A stretch of 64,000 nucleotides of DNA, taken from NCBI GenBank assembly GCA_016709995.1, contig JADJLQ010000002.1, forward strand, positions 620,001 to 684,000. The letters are read 5' to 3'. This document shows positions 37,540 to 45,559 of this stretch, one piece after another. Under the pieces are notes generated by a model. It was not told the origin of the DNA and ran no database searches. It saw only the letters and a program-made list of their open reading frames with translations. Source of the stretch: Saprospiraceae bacterium (GTDB lineage Bacteria > Bacteroidota > Bacteroidia > Chitinophagales > Saprospiraceae). The position numbers were made by a program, and so were the translations under genes. Every line of letters starts with the position of its first letter. The first letter of the stretch is position 1.

Positions 37540-40019
37540 TTAAGTTTCTTCTCTTGATTTGATAAAGGTACAATGCCTACTGTCTCATCAGGTTTTTCCA
37601 CCAGCTGTTTAATGCCCAAGCCAATTGATATCAGCAGTATCACCCCAAATATTGTACCTGAGATAGACGAGACAAGTTGGTTTGATTTAATCTGATCTGG
37701 TTCAAATCTAAACTCGATGGTATGGTTTCCTGCCGGCACAAGCATCGCCCTTAAAAGATAATCGACACGGAAGTGTTCGGCTGGCATCCCATCTATTGTG
37801 GCATGCCAGCCTTTATTCGGGCCATACCACACTTCGGAAAATACCGCCAATTGTTGATCTTTGGTCTGAGACATATATTGAAGTTCATTAGGGGCATACC
37901 TTGTCAATGTGATGTGGCCTTCCTTATTAAATCGTAAAGGGATCTCTAAGTGGTCAAAATCGGATGCCAGGAAAATAGCCTGACTAGCAGGATCAATGTT
38001 TTTAATGGATGCAATTTCTTCATCAGGAGTGGATACGGTTAGGACGGTATCAACAAACCAAGCATTGCCCATGGCACCGGAGTTAGTTTGCAAAGCCCCT
38101 TTTTCATTGATAAAATACTTTGTATTCATCATATTTAAGGCGGTCATATCGTTCTTACTAAAATAGAAATCGATCATATCCTGATACCTTCTTAGTTTGG
38201 CGGGACTATGGCCACCAATGGCTTTGTGAAAATAGGAAGGCCTCGACGAGGTATAAGTACTCACACTCTGGTCTAATACTCTATAGGAAAGATCAGGATC
38301 TTTTAGTATCTCCTGGTCTACCAGGTTAGGTTTGAAATTGGACTCTTCAAAAGATTCGGCCTGGAAGTCAGAGGCATTGACATACCGTTTTGCCACCATC
38401 CAGAGATCCATGGCGATCAACAGCCCGAAGGCCAATAAGAAATCATTGAATTTGATTTTTTTTAGCCCAAAAAAATACATTAAGCCTGCTCCTGCAATCA
38501 GGATGGCGAGTGACCTGATCGTATCTGATCTCAAATAACCAGCACGTGCATCTAATAACGCCTGGTATAAACCCTTGTTGTTTTTCCAATCCGGATCACC
38601 CAAATCAGATCTCATATTAAATAGTGATGGACCAAACAACGCTACGACCAACAACAATATGATCAAAGGCAAAACCGTCCATTTAAATAACCGAAGCAAC
38701 TTTTCCTGTGTCCAGTTTTGTTTAATAAAATCATTCAAACTGTACATTGAAAACAGGGGTATCAAAACAGTGAGAACGTTTAAAATGGAATTGGGAGCTC
38801 TGAATTTATTGTAATAAGGTAGGTAATTGAATACCAATTTATTCATCAATGAAAAATGTGAACCCAAGGAAAGGAGGATTAATACTATTGCACTAACTAA
38901 CGCAAACCATTTGATGGGACCCTTGATCAGGACCAATCCCATGACAAAAGTAAGGATCAATAATATCCCGGCATAGTCTGGTCCATCGGTGTAAGGCAGC
39001 TTACCCCAGTATAGAGGTAGTTTAAAGTTTTCATTGATTGCAGTCCCATTTTTTACCAAAGCTTGAGCCATTTTAGATTCCTTTGACCATGTTTCATTGC
39101 TGGATCCACCTACAGCTCCAGGAATGCATATAGACAGTAGGTCAGAGAACCCTTCACTCCATTGCATTGCATAATCCCAGCCAAGTCCCGATTTACTACT
39201 GGCACTGTTGCTGGCTGTATTTTGTGCCACAGCCGTATGCAATATAGCGCCTCCTCTCATGGTATCTTTGGCATACGATTGCAAGCCCATCAATAACGAA
39301 AAGTTAGCCAAAAACGAAATAATTACTCCCGCAGCAATAGCCAATCCCGGACGAATCAAGGTATTTATTTTTTTCTCCTTTGATCTTTGGAAGCACTCGA
39401 AAATTATATAAATCGTAACCAGCATGCCAGCGTAATAGGTCATTTGGATATGATTCATGCTGATACTACCCGCCAATCCGGAAGTAAAAACCAGAAAACC
39501 GAGCTTCCAATTTTTATTAAAAAGCAAGTGTAGTCCGACGAAGATGAGGGGAACAAAACCCAATGCAGCTATTTTAGTGAGATGACCGGCACCTACCAGC
39601 ACGATATGATTGGCCGCAAATGTAATCGAATAGGCTCCAAGCAATGAAAGCCAGGGCCCTAAACTCAAACAGCACAAACCAATAAATGCTGCCAGGGACA
39701 AAATCAAATAGTACTTCAATGATCCGGTAAAAGAAAGGCCCAACCATCGGGTCATTGACCAAAATAAACTGGGCCTGGTCTGGGGCACATAGATTTGGTA
39801 CGTGGGCATCCCGCCAAACATGGCATTGGTCCAATAGGTTACTTTCCCTGTTTTTTCAAAATACTGTTTAGCTTCATGGGCCATGCCGGTATTGTTTATC
39901 ATATCACTTTGCTGTAATACCTTACCGCTGAGCTCTGGAGAAAAAAACAATAAGTTGAGTGAAACAAGGATGACTATTGCTACAAGGTATGGGCTAAGAT
40001 ATTTAATCAAATTTGACAT
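37536..40019 (-). CDS. YfhO-family multi-pass membrane protein, paralogue 2
   Basis: 827 residues, collinear with the YfhO protein at 20764-23253: SDMINNTGMAHEAKQYFEKTG, NAMFGGMPTYQIY, LLSLGSHFSLMNKL-type helices and the C-terminal VFSEVWYGPNKGWHATIDG and PAGNHTIEFRFEP. About 13 membrane segments plus a soluble C-terminal domain. The reading frame is intact, unlike most of its neighbours. It is coupled to the downstream GT2 gene by an ATGA overlap, which ties this YfhO copy to glycan assembly. A TATCTTCG variant of the -7 box lies at 40068-40075. Function is inferred from the family: sugar transfer from polyprenyl-phosphate donors outside the inner membrane. Confidence 0.83.
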   Translation of the reverse strand: MSNLIKYLSPYLVAIVILVSLNLLFFSPELSGKVLQQSDMINNTGMAHEAKQYFEKTGKVTYWTNAMFGGMPTYQIYVPQTRPSLFWSMTRWLGLSFTGSLKYYLILSLAAFIGLCCLSLGPWLSLLGAYSITFAANHIVLVGAGHLTKIAALGFVPLIFVGLHLLFNKNWKLGFLVFTSGLAGSISMNHIQMTYYAGMLVTIYIIFECFQRSKEKKINTLIRPGLAIAAGVIISFLANFSLLMGLQSYAKDTMRGGAILHTAVAQNTASNSASSKSGLGWDYAMQWSEGFSDLLSICIPGAVGGSSNETWSKESKMAQALVKNGTAINENFKLPLYWGKLPYTDGPDYAGILLILTFVMGLVLIKGPIKWFALVSAIVLILLSLGSHFSLMNKLVFNYLPYYNKFRAPNSILNVLTVLIPLFSMYSLNDFIKQNWTQEKLLRLFKWTVLPLIILLLVVALFGPSLFNMRSDLGDPDWKNNKGLYQALLDARAGYLRSDTIRSLAILIAGAGLMYFFGLKKIKFNDFLLAFGLLIAMDLWMVAKRYVNASDFQAESFEESNFKPNLVDQEILKDPDLSYRVLDQSVSTYTSSRPSYFHKAIGGHSPAKLRRYQDMIDFYFSKNDMTALNMMNTKYFINEKGALQTNSGAMGNAWFVDTVLTVSTPDEEIASIKNIDPASQAIFLASDFDHLEIPLRFNKEGHITLTRYAPNELQYMSQTKDQQLAVFSEVWYGPNKGWHATIDGMPAEHFRVDYLLRAMLVPAGNHTIEFRFEPDQIKSNQLVSSISGTIFGVILLISIGLGIKQLVEKPDETVGIVPLSNQEKKLK

Positions 40020-40269
40020 AAGGTATTAGGATTCAAGGCCAGCTTACGGTAGGGTCTGATAGCATATCGAAGATAATACTTAATCGATTAAATAATCTAT
40101 AGGCCGTACTCAGGGGAGGTGCATTAATAACTGTAATTTTTTTTGAAAGCTTCTCCAAAATCTGTTCATGTAATCCTAAGCCCATGTTATTACCTTCCAG
40201 CTAACAATTGATAACCACATTGATTCAAGCCTTCCGTAAAATTTTTATGGTAACCATCTGTATTTTAAG

Positions 40270-40277
40270 TACTTTTG
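40270..40277 (+). promoter_or_regulatory. -7 box for uppS
   Basis: TACTTTTG followed by CACCC, ending 24 bases before the ATG at 40302. It overlaps the alternative TTG start at 40275, which argues that translation begins at 40302. Confidence 0.5.
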
Positions 40278-40301
40278 CACCCAATTTCTTTAGAAACAGG
40301 C

Positions 40302-41063
40302 ATGGCCAGCAAATCAGAAATAGATACCACCAAGCTCCCACAACATGTGGCGATCATCATGGATGGCAACGGTCGATGGGCCCAGGATCATGGCATGCCC
40401 AGGATCTTTGGCCACCACAATGGGGTCAAAGCAGTCAGGGAGTGTACGGAAGCAGCGGCTGAGATCGGTATTAAATACCTTACTCTCTATGCTTTTTCTA
40501 CTGAAAACTGGAACAGACCTGCCATTGAGGTTAATGCACTCATGTCTTTGTTGGTTGAAACCATTGGAGTCGAAGTGAAGACACTAAATGATAATAACAT
40601 TCAGCTAAAGGCTATTGGTGACCTTCATTCATTACCTCAGGCCTCCTACGATGCTTTGATGAAAGGGATAGCAGACACCGCACATAATACAGGTATGCAG
40701 CTGATACTTGCCCTCAATTATTCATCGCGTTGGGAACTCACTGAAGCCACCAAACGCATTTCTTTGAATGTAGCCCAAGGGTTCATTTCTCCCGATGACA
40801 TCACAGAGGAAAGTATCCGGGCAGAGCTCACCACCAAAGACTATCCTGATCCGGATCTGATGATTCGTACCAGTGGAGAGCAGCGGTTGAGCAACTTTTT
40901 GTTGTGGCAGTGCGCTTATACTGAGCTTTATTTTTCACCGGTTTATTGGCCGGATATTCGAAAAGAAGATTTTTGGACCGCAATCGCTTCTTTTCAGCAT
41001 CGCGAACGCAGGTTTGGCAAGACTTCAGAACAATTGATTACTGAGCATAAAGCAAACAATTAA
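40302..41063 (+). CDS. uppS: isoprenyl transferase (undecaprenyl diphosphate synthase)
   Basis: Cis-prenyltransferase that builds C55-PP from farnesyl-PP and IPP, the carrier for peptidoglycan and surface glycans. Visible marks: HVAIIMDGNGRWAQ with the catalytic Asp, FSTENWNRP, and RTSGEQRLSNFLLWQCAYTEL near the C-terminus. About 253 residues from the ATG at 40302; the frame is open from TTG 40275, but that codon lies in the promoter. It heads a probable unit with bamA and an RluB-type gene. Its position next to the glycosylation region and BamA makes sense for an envelope supply gene. Confidence 0.95.
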   Translation: MASKSEIDTTKLPQHVAIIMDGNGRWAQDHGMPRIFGHHNGVKAVRECTEAAAEIGIKYLTLYAFSTENWNRPAIEVNALMSLLVETIGVEVKTLNDNNIQLKAIGDLHSLPQASYDALMKGIADTAHNTGMQLILALNYSSRWELTEATKRISLNVAQGFISPDDITEESIRAELTTKDYPDPDLMIRTSGEQRLSNFLLWQCAYTELYFSPVYWPDIRKEDFWTAIASFQHRERRFGKTSEQLITEHKANN

Positions 41064-41141
41064 AACAATGTTAAAAAGACAATCTTTCAGGGAATGATTG
41101 AAAATCGAAATCGTTTATATCAAATCCATCACGGTGTTACA

Positions 41142-43676
41142 ATGAAAATATTCAGTAAATTTTTGCTTTTCGCTATCTTCCTGCTCTTCGCAACCGTAGT
41201 ATCATACAGCCAGCAAGACACTGTACTTCCTTTTATGGATTATGATCTTGCTAAGCCTTATGAGATAGGCAAGATCACTGTCACCGGCACCTTCAATAGT
41301 GATGCCAATGCGATCATAGGGGTCACCGGGCTCAAAAGCGGTTCTAAAATCACGGTGCCTGGACCTGAAATTCAAAAAGCAATTCGTTCTCTTTGGAATC
41401 TGAAACTTTTTACTGAAGTAGATATCATCAATGCCGGCATCGATGGCTCCGTGATGGACCTCGAAATTCACCTGGAAGAAAAAGCTCGCCTGGCTCGCTA
41501 TAGCTATACCGGGATCAAAAAATCACAACATGAGGAACTCAATAATAAACTAAAGCGGTTCGTCGGCAAAAATGATGTGGTCAATGAGAGTAAAAAACAA
41601 ACTGCAATCAACGAGATCAAATCGTATTTTCGGGATAAAGGATATTATGATGTTGGGGTCAAAGTACTTGAAAAAAGGGATACCAAGATGCGCAACGCCG
41701 TAGTCTTGGAATTTGAAATAGATACTAAAGAGCGAGTTAAAATAGATGAAATCATCATCAATGGCAATGTCCAGGTGACAGATAAAAAGCTTAGAAGTAA
41801 GATGTCTGATACCAAGCAAAAAGGAAAAATCTTCGGCAAATCTAAACTCGTCAAGGCTGACTTCGAAAAAGATAAAATAAAACTGATCAAGTATTACAAC
41901 ACAGTTGGCTTTAGAGATGCGCGCATAGCCAAAGACAGTGTATGGCGTACGGAAGATGGAGCACTAAAGCTCGAATTGTTTATTGACGAAGGCCCTCGGT
42001 TCTATATTGGTGACATCACCTGGAAAGGAAACTCAATCCATGAAGCGAAACAACTCAATGCTTATTTACGAATCAAAAAAGGAGATATCTACAACCAGGA
42101 ACTTTTAGACCAACGGCTTCGATTTAGCCAGGATGGAAGCGATGTAAGTAGCTTGTATATGGATGATGGGTATTTGTTTTTCAGGGTCGAACCAGTCGAG
42201 GTATCCATCAATAGTGACAGTATCGATCTGGAAATGCGCATCTACGAAGGACCACAGGCCACCATAGACAAAGTGAGCATCGTAGGCAATGATCGTACGC
42301 ATGAGCATGTCATCAGGCGCGAACTTAGGACAAGACCAGGCGAAAAATTCAGCCGATCCAATATCATCCGTAGCCAACGGCAGATCATCAATCTGGGCTA
42401 CTTCAATCAAGAAACAGTAGATATCGGTACTGATGTCAACCCAGAACGAGGCACTGTAGATATTACATACTCCGTAGAAGAAAAACCTTCTGACCAATTG
42501 GAATTGTCTGCTGGCTGGGGAGGTTTCCAGGGTGTCATTGGTACGCTGGGAGTGACTTTTAACAATTTTGCAGTTCGCAACCTTTTCAATAAAAAACAAT
42601 GGGATCCGCTGCCTACCGGTGATGGCCAAAAGTTATCGCTCAGGGGTCAATCCAATGGCAAGTTTTATCAATCATACAATTTCTCCTTTACTGAACCCTG
42701 GTTAGGAGGCAAAAAAGCCAATTCCTTCACGCTTGGAGCCTTTTTGACCAAGTTTAATCAGGAATTGTTTGGCTTAGGTAAATTACAGATAGCCAGGGGT
42801 TACATCGGTTTGGGCTCACAGCTTCGATGGCCTGATGACAATTTTGTTACTAATACTACCCTCAATATCGAGAATATCAATATCAGCGGTAGCCTGGGTT
42901 CAGACAGGTCTTTCGTAGATCCTCGCACTCGTCAGCCTATCCTCGGCGGTAGCTATAATAACTTTAGTATTAAACAAACATTTGCCCGTAACACGATTTA
43001 TGACCCTTTGTTCCCAAGATTTGGTACCAATATTTCGTTGACCATTGCTTTGACGCCTCCGTATTCGCTGCTGGGCAAAGCCCCCAATACGGATGGAACC
43101 CCACAGGAACTATACAAATGGGTAGAATATCATAAATGGAGGTTGGATGCACAGTGGTACGCTACGCTTATCGGTAAGCTCGTACTCAAAATGCAGGCCA
43201 AAATGGGCCTCCTGGGTTTCTATAATAAAAAGGTGGGCCTCACGCCCTTCGAACGATTCGAACTCGGAGGAGACGGCCTCAGCAATCAAAACTATGGGGT
43301 CACCGGTCGGGACATCCTCGCACTTCGCGGATATGAGGTAGCTGACCTGGCAGCCAATGAGGCTTCTAATGGTGGTGCTACCATATTCAATAAGTTTACT
43401 ATGGAGCTTCGATCTCCTTTGACCCTCAATCCGAGTTCCTCTATATTTCTCTTAAGTTTCCTCGAAGGGGGTAATGCCTGGATAGGAAGCAAAAATTACA
43501 ACCCATTTGAATTGAAAAGAACCGGAGGTTTGGGTATGCGGGTGTTCTTGCCGATGTTTGGACTTTTAGGATTTGATTATGGTTTTGGTTTTGATAAAAT
43601 AGTGCCGGAAGCTTCTAAAGGCAAACTGGGTAGCTATGGTAAGTTTAGTATCATCCTGGGATTTGAGCCAGACTAA
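41142..43676 (+). CDS. bamA: outer-membrane protein assembly factor BamA
   Basis: Omp85 protein of about 844 residues from the ATG at 41142, which gives a clean signal peptide (MKIFSKFLLFAIFLLFATVVSYSQ). An ATG 48 bases upstream adds 16 residues unlike a signal peptide. Five POTRA domains fill ~30-410 (IGKITVTGTFNSDANAIIG; KVSIVGNDRTHEHVIRREL), followed by the barrel; LALRGYEVADL is the conserved L6 loop (V/L)RGY motif. The last residues FSIILGFEP end on a barrel strand. It inserts beta-barrel proteins into the outer membrane. It follows uppS and is followed after 12 bases by the RluB-type gene. Confidence 0.95.
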   Translation: MKIFSKFLLFAIFLLFATVVSYSQQDTVLPFMDYDLAKPYEIGKITVTGTFNSDANAIIGVTGLKSGSKITVPGPEIQKAIRSLWNLKLFTEVDIINAGIDGSVMDLEIHLEEKARLARYSYTGIKKSQHEELNNKLKRFVGKNDVVNESKKQTAINEIKSYFRDKGYYDVGVKVLEKRDTKMRNAVVLEFEIDTKERVKIDEIIINGNVQVTDKKLRSKMSDTKQKGKIFGKSKLVKADFEKDKIKLIKYYNTVGFRDARIAKDSVWRTEDGALKLELFIDEGPRFYIGDITWKGNSIHEAKQLNAYLRIKKGDIYNQELLDQRLRFSQDGSDVSSLYMDDGYLFFRVEPVEVSINSDSIDLEMRIYEGPQATIDKVSIVGNDRTHEHVIRRELRTRPGEKFSRSNIIRSQRQIINLGYFNQETVDIGTDVNPERGTVDITYSVEEKPSDQLELSAGWGGFQGVIGTLGVTFNNFAVRNLFNKKQWDPLPTGDGQKLSLRGQSNGKFYQSYNFSFTEPWLGGKKANSFTLGAFLTKFNQELFGLGKLQIARGYIGLGSQLRWPDDNFVTNTTLNIENINISGSLGSDRSFVDPRTRQPILGGSYNNFSIKQTFARNTIYDPLFPRFGTNISLTIALTPPYSLLGKAPNTDGTPQELYKWVEYHKWRLDAQWYATLIGKLVLKMQAKMGLLGFYNKKVGLTPFERFELGGDGLSNQNYGVTGRDILALRGYEVADLAANEASNGGATIFNKFTMELRSPLTLNPSSSIFLLSFLEGGNAWIGSKNYNPFELKRTGGLGMRVFLPMFGLLGFDYGFGFDKIVPEASKGKLGSYGKFSIILGFEPD

Positions 43677-43688
43677 TAGAAAAATACT

Positions 43689-44489
43689 TTGATCAGAAAA
43701 AATACCAAAAAAGCCAAGGTTGCACCACCAACACCTTCCAGCATTCATGGCGATGAGGAAGATATCAGGCTAAATAAATATGTCGCTCAATGTGGTTTTG
43801 CCAGCCGACGCGCTGCAGACGAACTAATAAAAAATGGCAAAGTATGGGTCAATGGCAACGAAGTCCTGGAACCGGGATATCGGGTCCAACCTAAAGACAG
43901 GGTCACATACCAGGGTAAGATCCTCAAGCCTGAGACTAATATGGTATACCTGCTGATGAATAAACCCAAGGATACCATCACTACCTCCAAAGATGAAAAA
44001 GGTCGCAAAACCGTCCTCGATTTAGTGGCTATGAAAATCCAGGAACGAGTATATCCCGTAGGTCGACTGGATCGGATGACGACGGGTTTATTATTATTGA
44101 CCAATGATGGTGATCTGGCCAAAACTTTGAGTCATCCAAGCAGTGAGGTCCGAAAGATATATCATGTGATCCTTGATAAAAATGTTCCACTCACCGACCT
44201 GGAACGCATCGCACAGGGCATCATGCTCGAAGACGGACCAGCAGAAGTTGATCAGGTCTCCCATATCGATGGTGCTCCTAAAAATGAAGTCGGCATCACT
44301 CTCCATTCTGGCAAAAACAGAATAGTCCGTCGCATCTTTGAACACCTCGGCTACGAGGTCACTAAACTCGACCGGGTAGCCTATGCCGGCTTGAATAAAA
44401 AAGACATCCCCAGAGGACATTTCAGGCATTTGACTGACAAAGAAGTGACTTTGCTGAAGCATTTTGGCATGAGAAAAAGAAAGAAGTAG
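43689..44489 (+). CDS. rluB: RsuA/RluB-family rRNA pseudouridine synthase
   Basis: Protein of 266 residues with an S4 RNA-binding domain (RLNKYVAQCGFASRRAADELI, ~27-47) and a pseudouridine-synthase domain carrying the catalytic Asp in PVGRLDRMTTGLLLLTNDGD (~119-138). GKNRIVRRIFEHLGYEV is the family's late motif. RluB modifies U2605 of 23S rRNA in E. coli; RsuA and RluE/F are the alternatives, and the choice here rests on the usual Bacteroidota annotation. The start is a TTG at 43689, since no ATG lies before the S4 domain. Confidence 0.88.
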   Translation: MIRKNTKKAKVAPPTPSSIHGDEEDIRLNKYVAQCGFASRRAADELIKNGKVWVNGNEVLEPGYRVQPKDRVTYQGKILKPETNMVYLLMNKPKDTITTSKDEKGRKTVLDLVAMKIQERVYPVGRLDRMTTGLLLLTNDGDLAKTLSHPSSEVRKIYHVILDKNVPLTDLERIAQGIMLEDGPAEVDQVSHIDGAPKNEVGITLHSGKNRIVRRIFEHLGYEVTKLDRVAYAGLNKKDIPRGHFRHLTDKEVTLLKHFGMRKRKK

Positions 44490-44799
44490 ATGGGAAGAAT
44501 AACAGTTTGGTCAAAGGGTTTTTCCAAAACTAGCAATCAGAATAATTTCTTGTAGCTTTAGCAAAGGCGGGGACAGTAGAAATACAAGTCTTAAGTGCTG
44601 CCTTGCTTGCCGCTCTTGACTTCTGTTTTTGCGAAATATACTAATCGGCTTAGCCCGTATCTAGTGCCTATCTTGCCCAGTGTAAATTATCTTTTTTGTG
44701 AAACTCAATCTACCCAACCTATTTTTTCTTTTTTCAAGGATTAAATAATCAATATTTACATAGTTTTTCAAATAATATCCACGACCCTTTTTTAGGAAA
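44490..44799. other. intergenic region before the PIN toxin-antitoxin pair, no gene seen
   Basis: AT-rich in its second half. No gene, repeat or stem with a T-run is convincing. Confidence 0.4.
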
Positions 44800-44832
44800 T
44801 TTGCAATTATTAAAAAGATTATAGTATTTTTG
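44800..44832 (+). promoter_or_regulatory. -33/-7 promoter of the toxin-antitoxin pair
   Basis: TTTG (44800-44803) and TATTTTTG (44825-44832) with a 21-base spacer. The -7 box ends 4 bases before the ATG at 44837, so the mRNA would be almost leaderless. Confidence 0.4.
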
Positions 44833-44836
44833 AAAA

Positions 44837-45058
44837 ATGAGAGTTGAGAGAAAGAATAAGCAATTATTAATCTACTTAAGCGATAATATAGGGGCATCGC
44901 GTATTCAAGACATCCTGGATTATATCAAATATGTTGAACTAACCAGCACATCAACTGTCACCCAAAATGAAGTGACTAATCTAGTAAAGCTAGGAAAAAA
45001 AGGCCGTTGGGCCAGAACTAAAAAATCGTTAGGGTTACATGCCCAAAATAGTAATTGA
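44837..45058 (+). CDS. putative antitoxin of a PIN toxin pair
   Basis: Small basic protein of 73 residues with no named domain that I recognise. Two helical segments (SRIQDILDYIKYVEL and TQNEVTNLVKLGKKGRWARTK) would suit a DNA-binding and toxin-binding antitoxin. The case rests on context: it lies directly before a PIN-domain gene, its last 20 bases overlap that start, and it is about the size of usual type II antitoxins. Different in character from its housekeeping neighbours, so possibly acquired. Confidence 0.6.
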   Translation: MRVERKNKQLLIYLSDNIGASRIQDILDYIKYVELTSTSTVTQNEVTNLVKLGKKGRWARTKKSLGLHAQNSN

Positions 45059-45491
45059 TACCAATATTGGATTTAGTGGAATGTTAAACACCAATAGCAA
45101 TATAGGAATGATCCTTATTGAAGGGAGACAATTCTATGAGTTTTTTGCTCCGGATTTTTTAAAGGAAGAGCTTTTTAAGTACAAGTCAAAAATCAAGATA
45201 ATTGCAAAATACAATGAGAGTAAGTTCGATGATATCTTTTTACTTTTATTCGGGCACGTTACGTTTATAGACCATCGAATTTTACAGGACGAAATATATT
45301 ATTACGCTGAAAAATTATGTAAACATATAGATGAAGATGATACGAATTTTGTAGCATTGAATGAATATGTTCAAGGACGAATATGGACAGGTGATTTAAA
45401 ACTTATTAAAGGATTAGCATATGCCGGATATACTCGCTGTGTTAAAACTGCTGACCTTTTACAGGAGTTTAAACTAAAAATAAATAAGTAG
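45039..45491 (+). CDS. PIN-domain putative toxin (type II toxin-antitoxin)
   Basis: PIN-family protein of 150 residues, a metal-dependent RNase fold. Acidic residues in order: Asp in KIVIDTNIGFSG (N-terminus), Glu in FLKEELFKYKS (~43), Asp-Asp-Thr-Asn in DEDDTNFVALN (~103) and Asp in WTGDLKLIKGL (~123), which form the usual active site. It overlaps the upstream small gene by 20 bases, typical of toxin-antitoxin pairs with antitoxin first. In such pairs the toxin cleaves tRNA, rRNA or mRNA; the target here is unknown. No transposase or integrase is adjacent. Confidence 0.8.
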   Translation: MPKIVIDTNIGFSGMLNTNSNIGMILIEGRQFYEFFAPDFLKEELFKYKSKIKIIAKYNESKFDDIFLLLFGHVTFIDHRILQDEIYYYAEKLCKHIDEDDTNFVALNEYVQGRIWTGDLKLIKGLAYAGYTRCVKTADLLQEFKLKINK

Positions 45492-45559
45492 TATCTTTCC
45501 GTTTGAGACCATTATTGGCGTAACTCACTATTGTCTTAAAGTAAACTTTTTTATTACCT

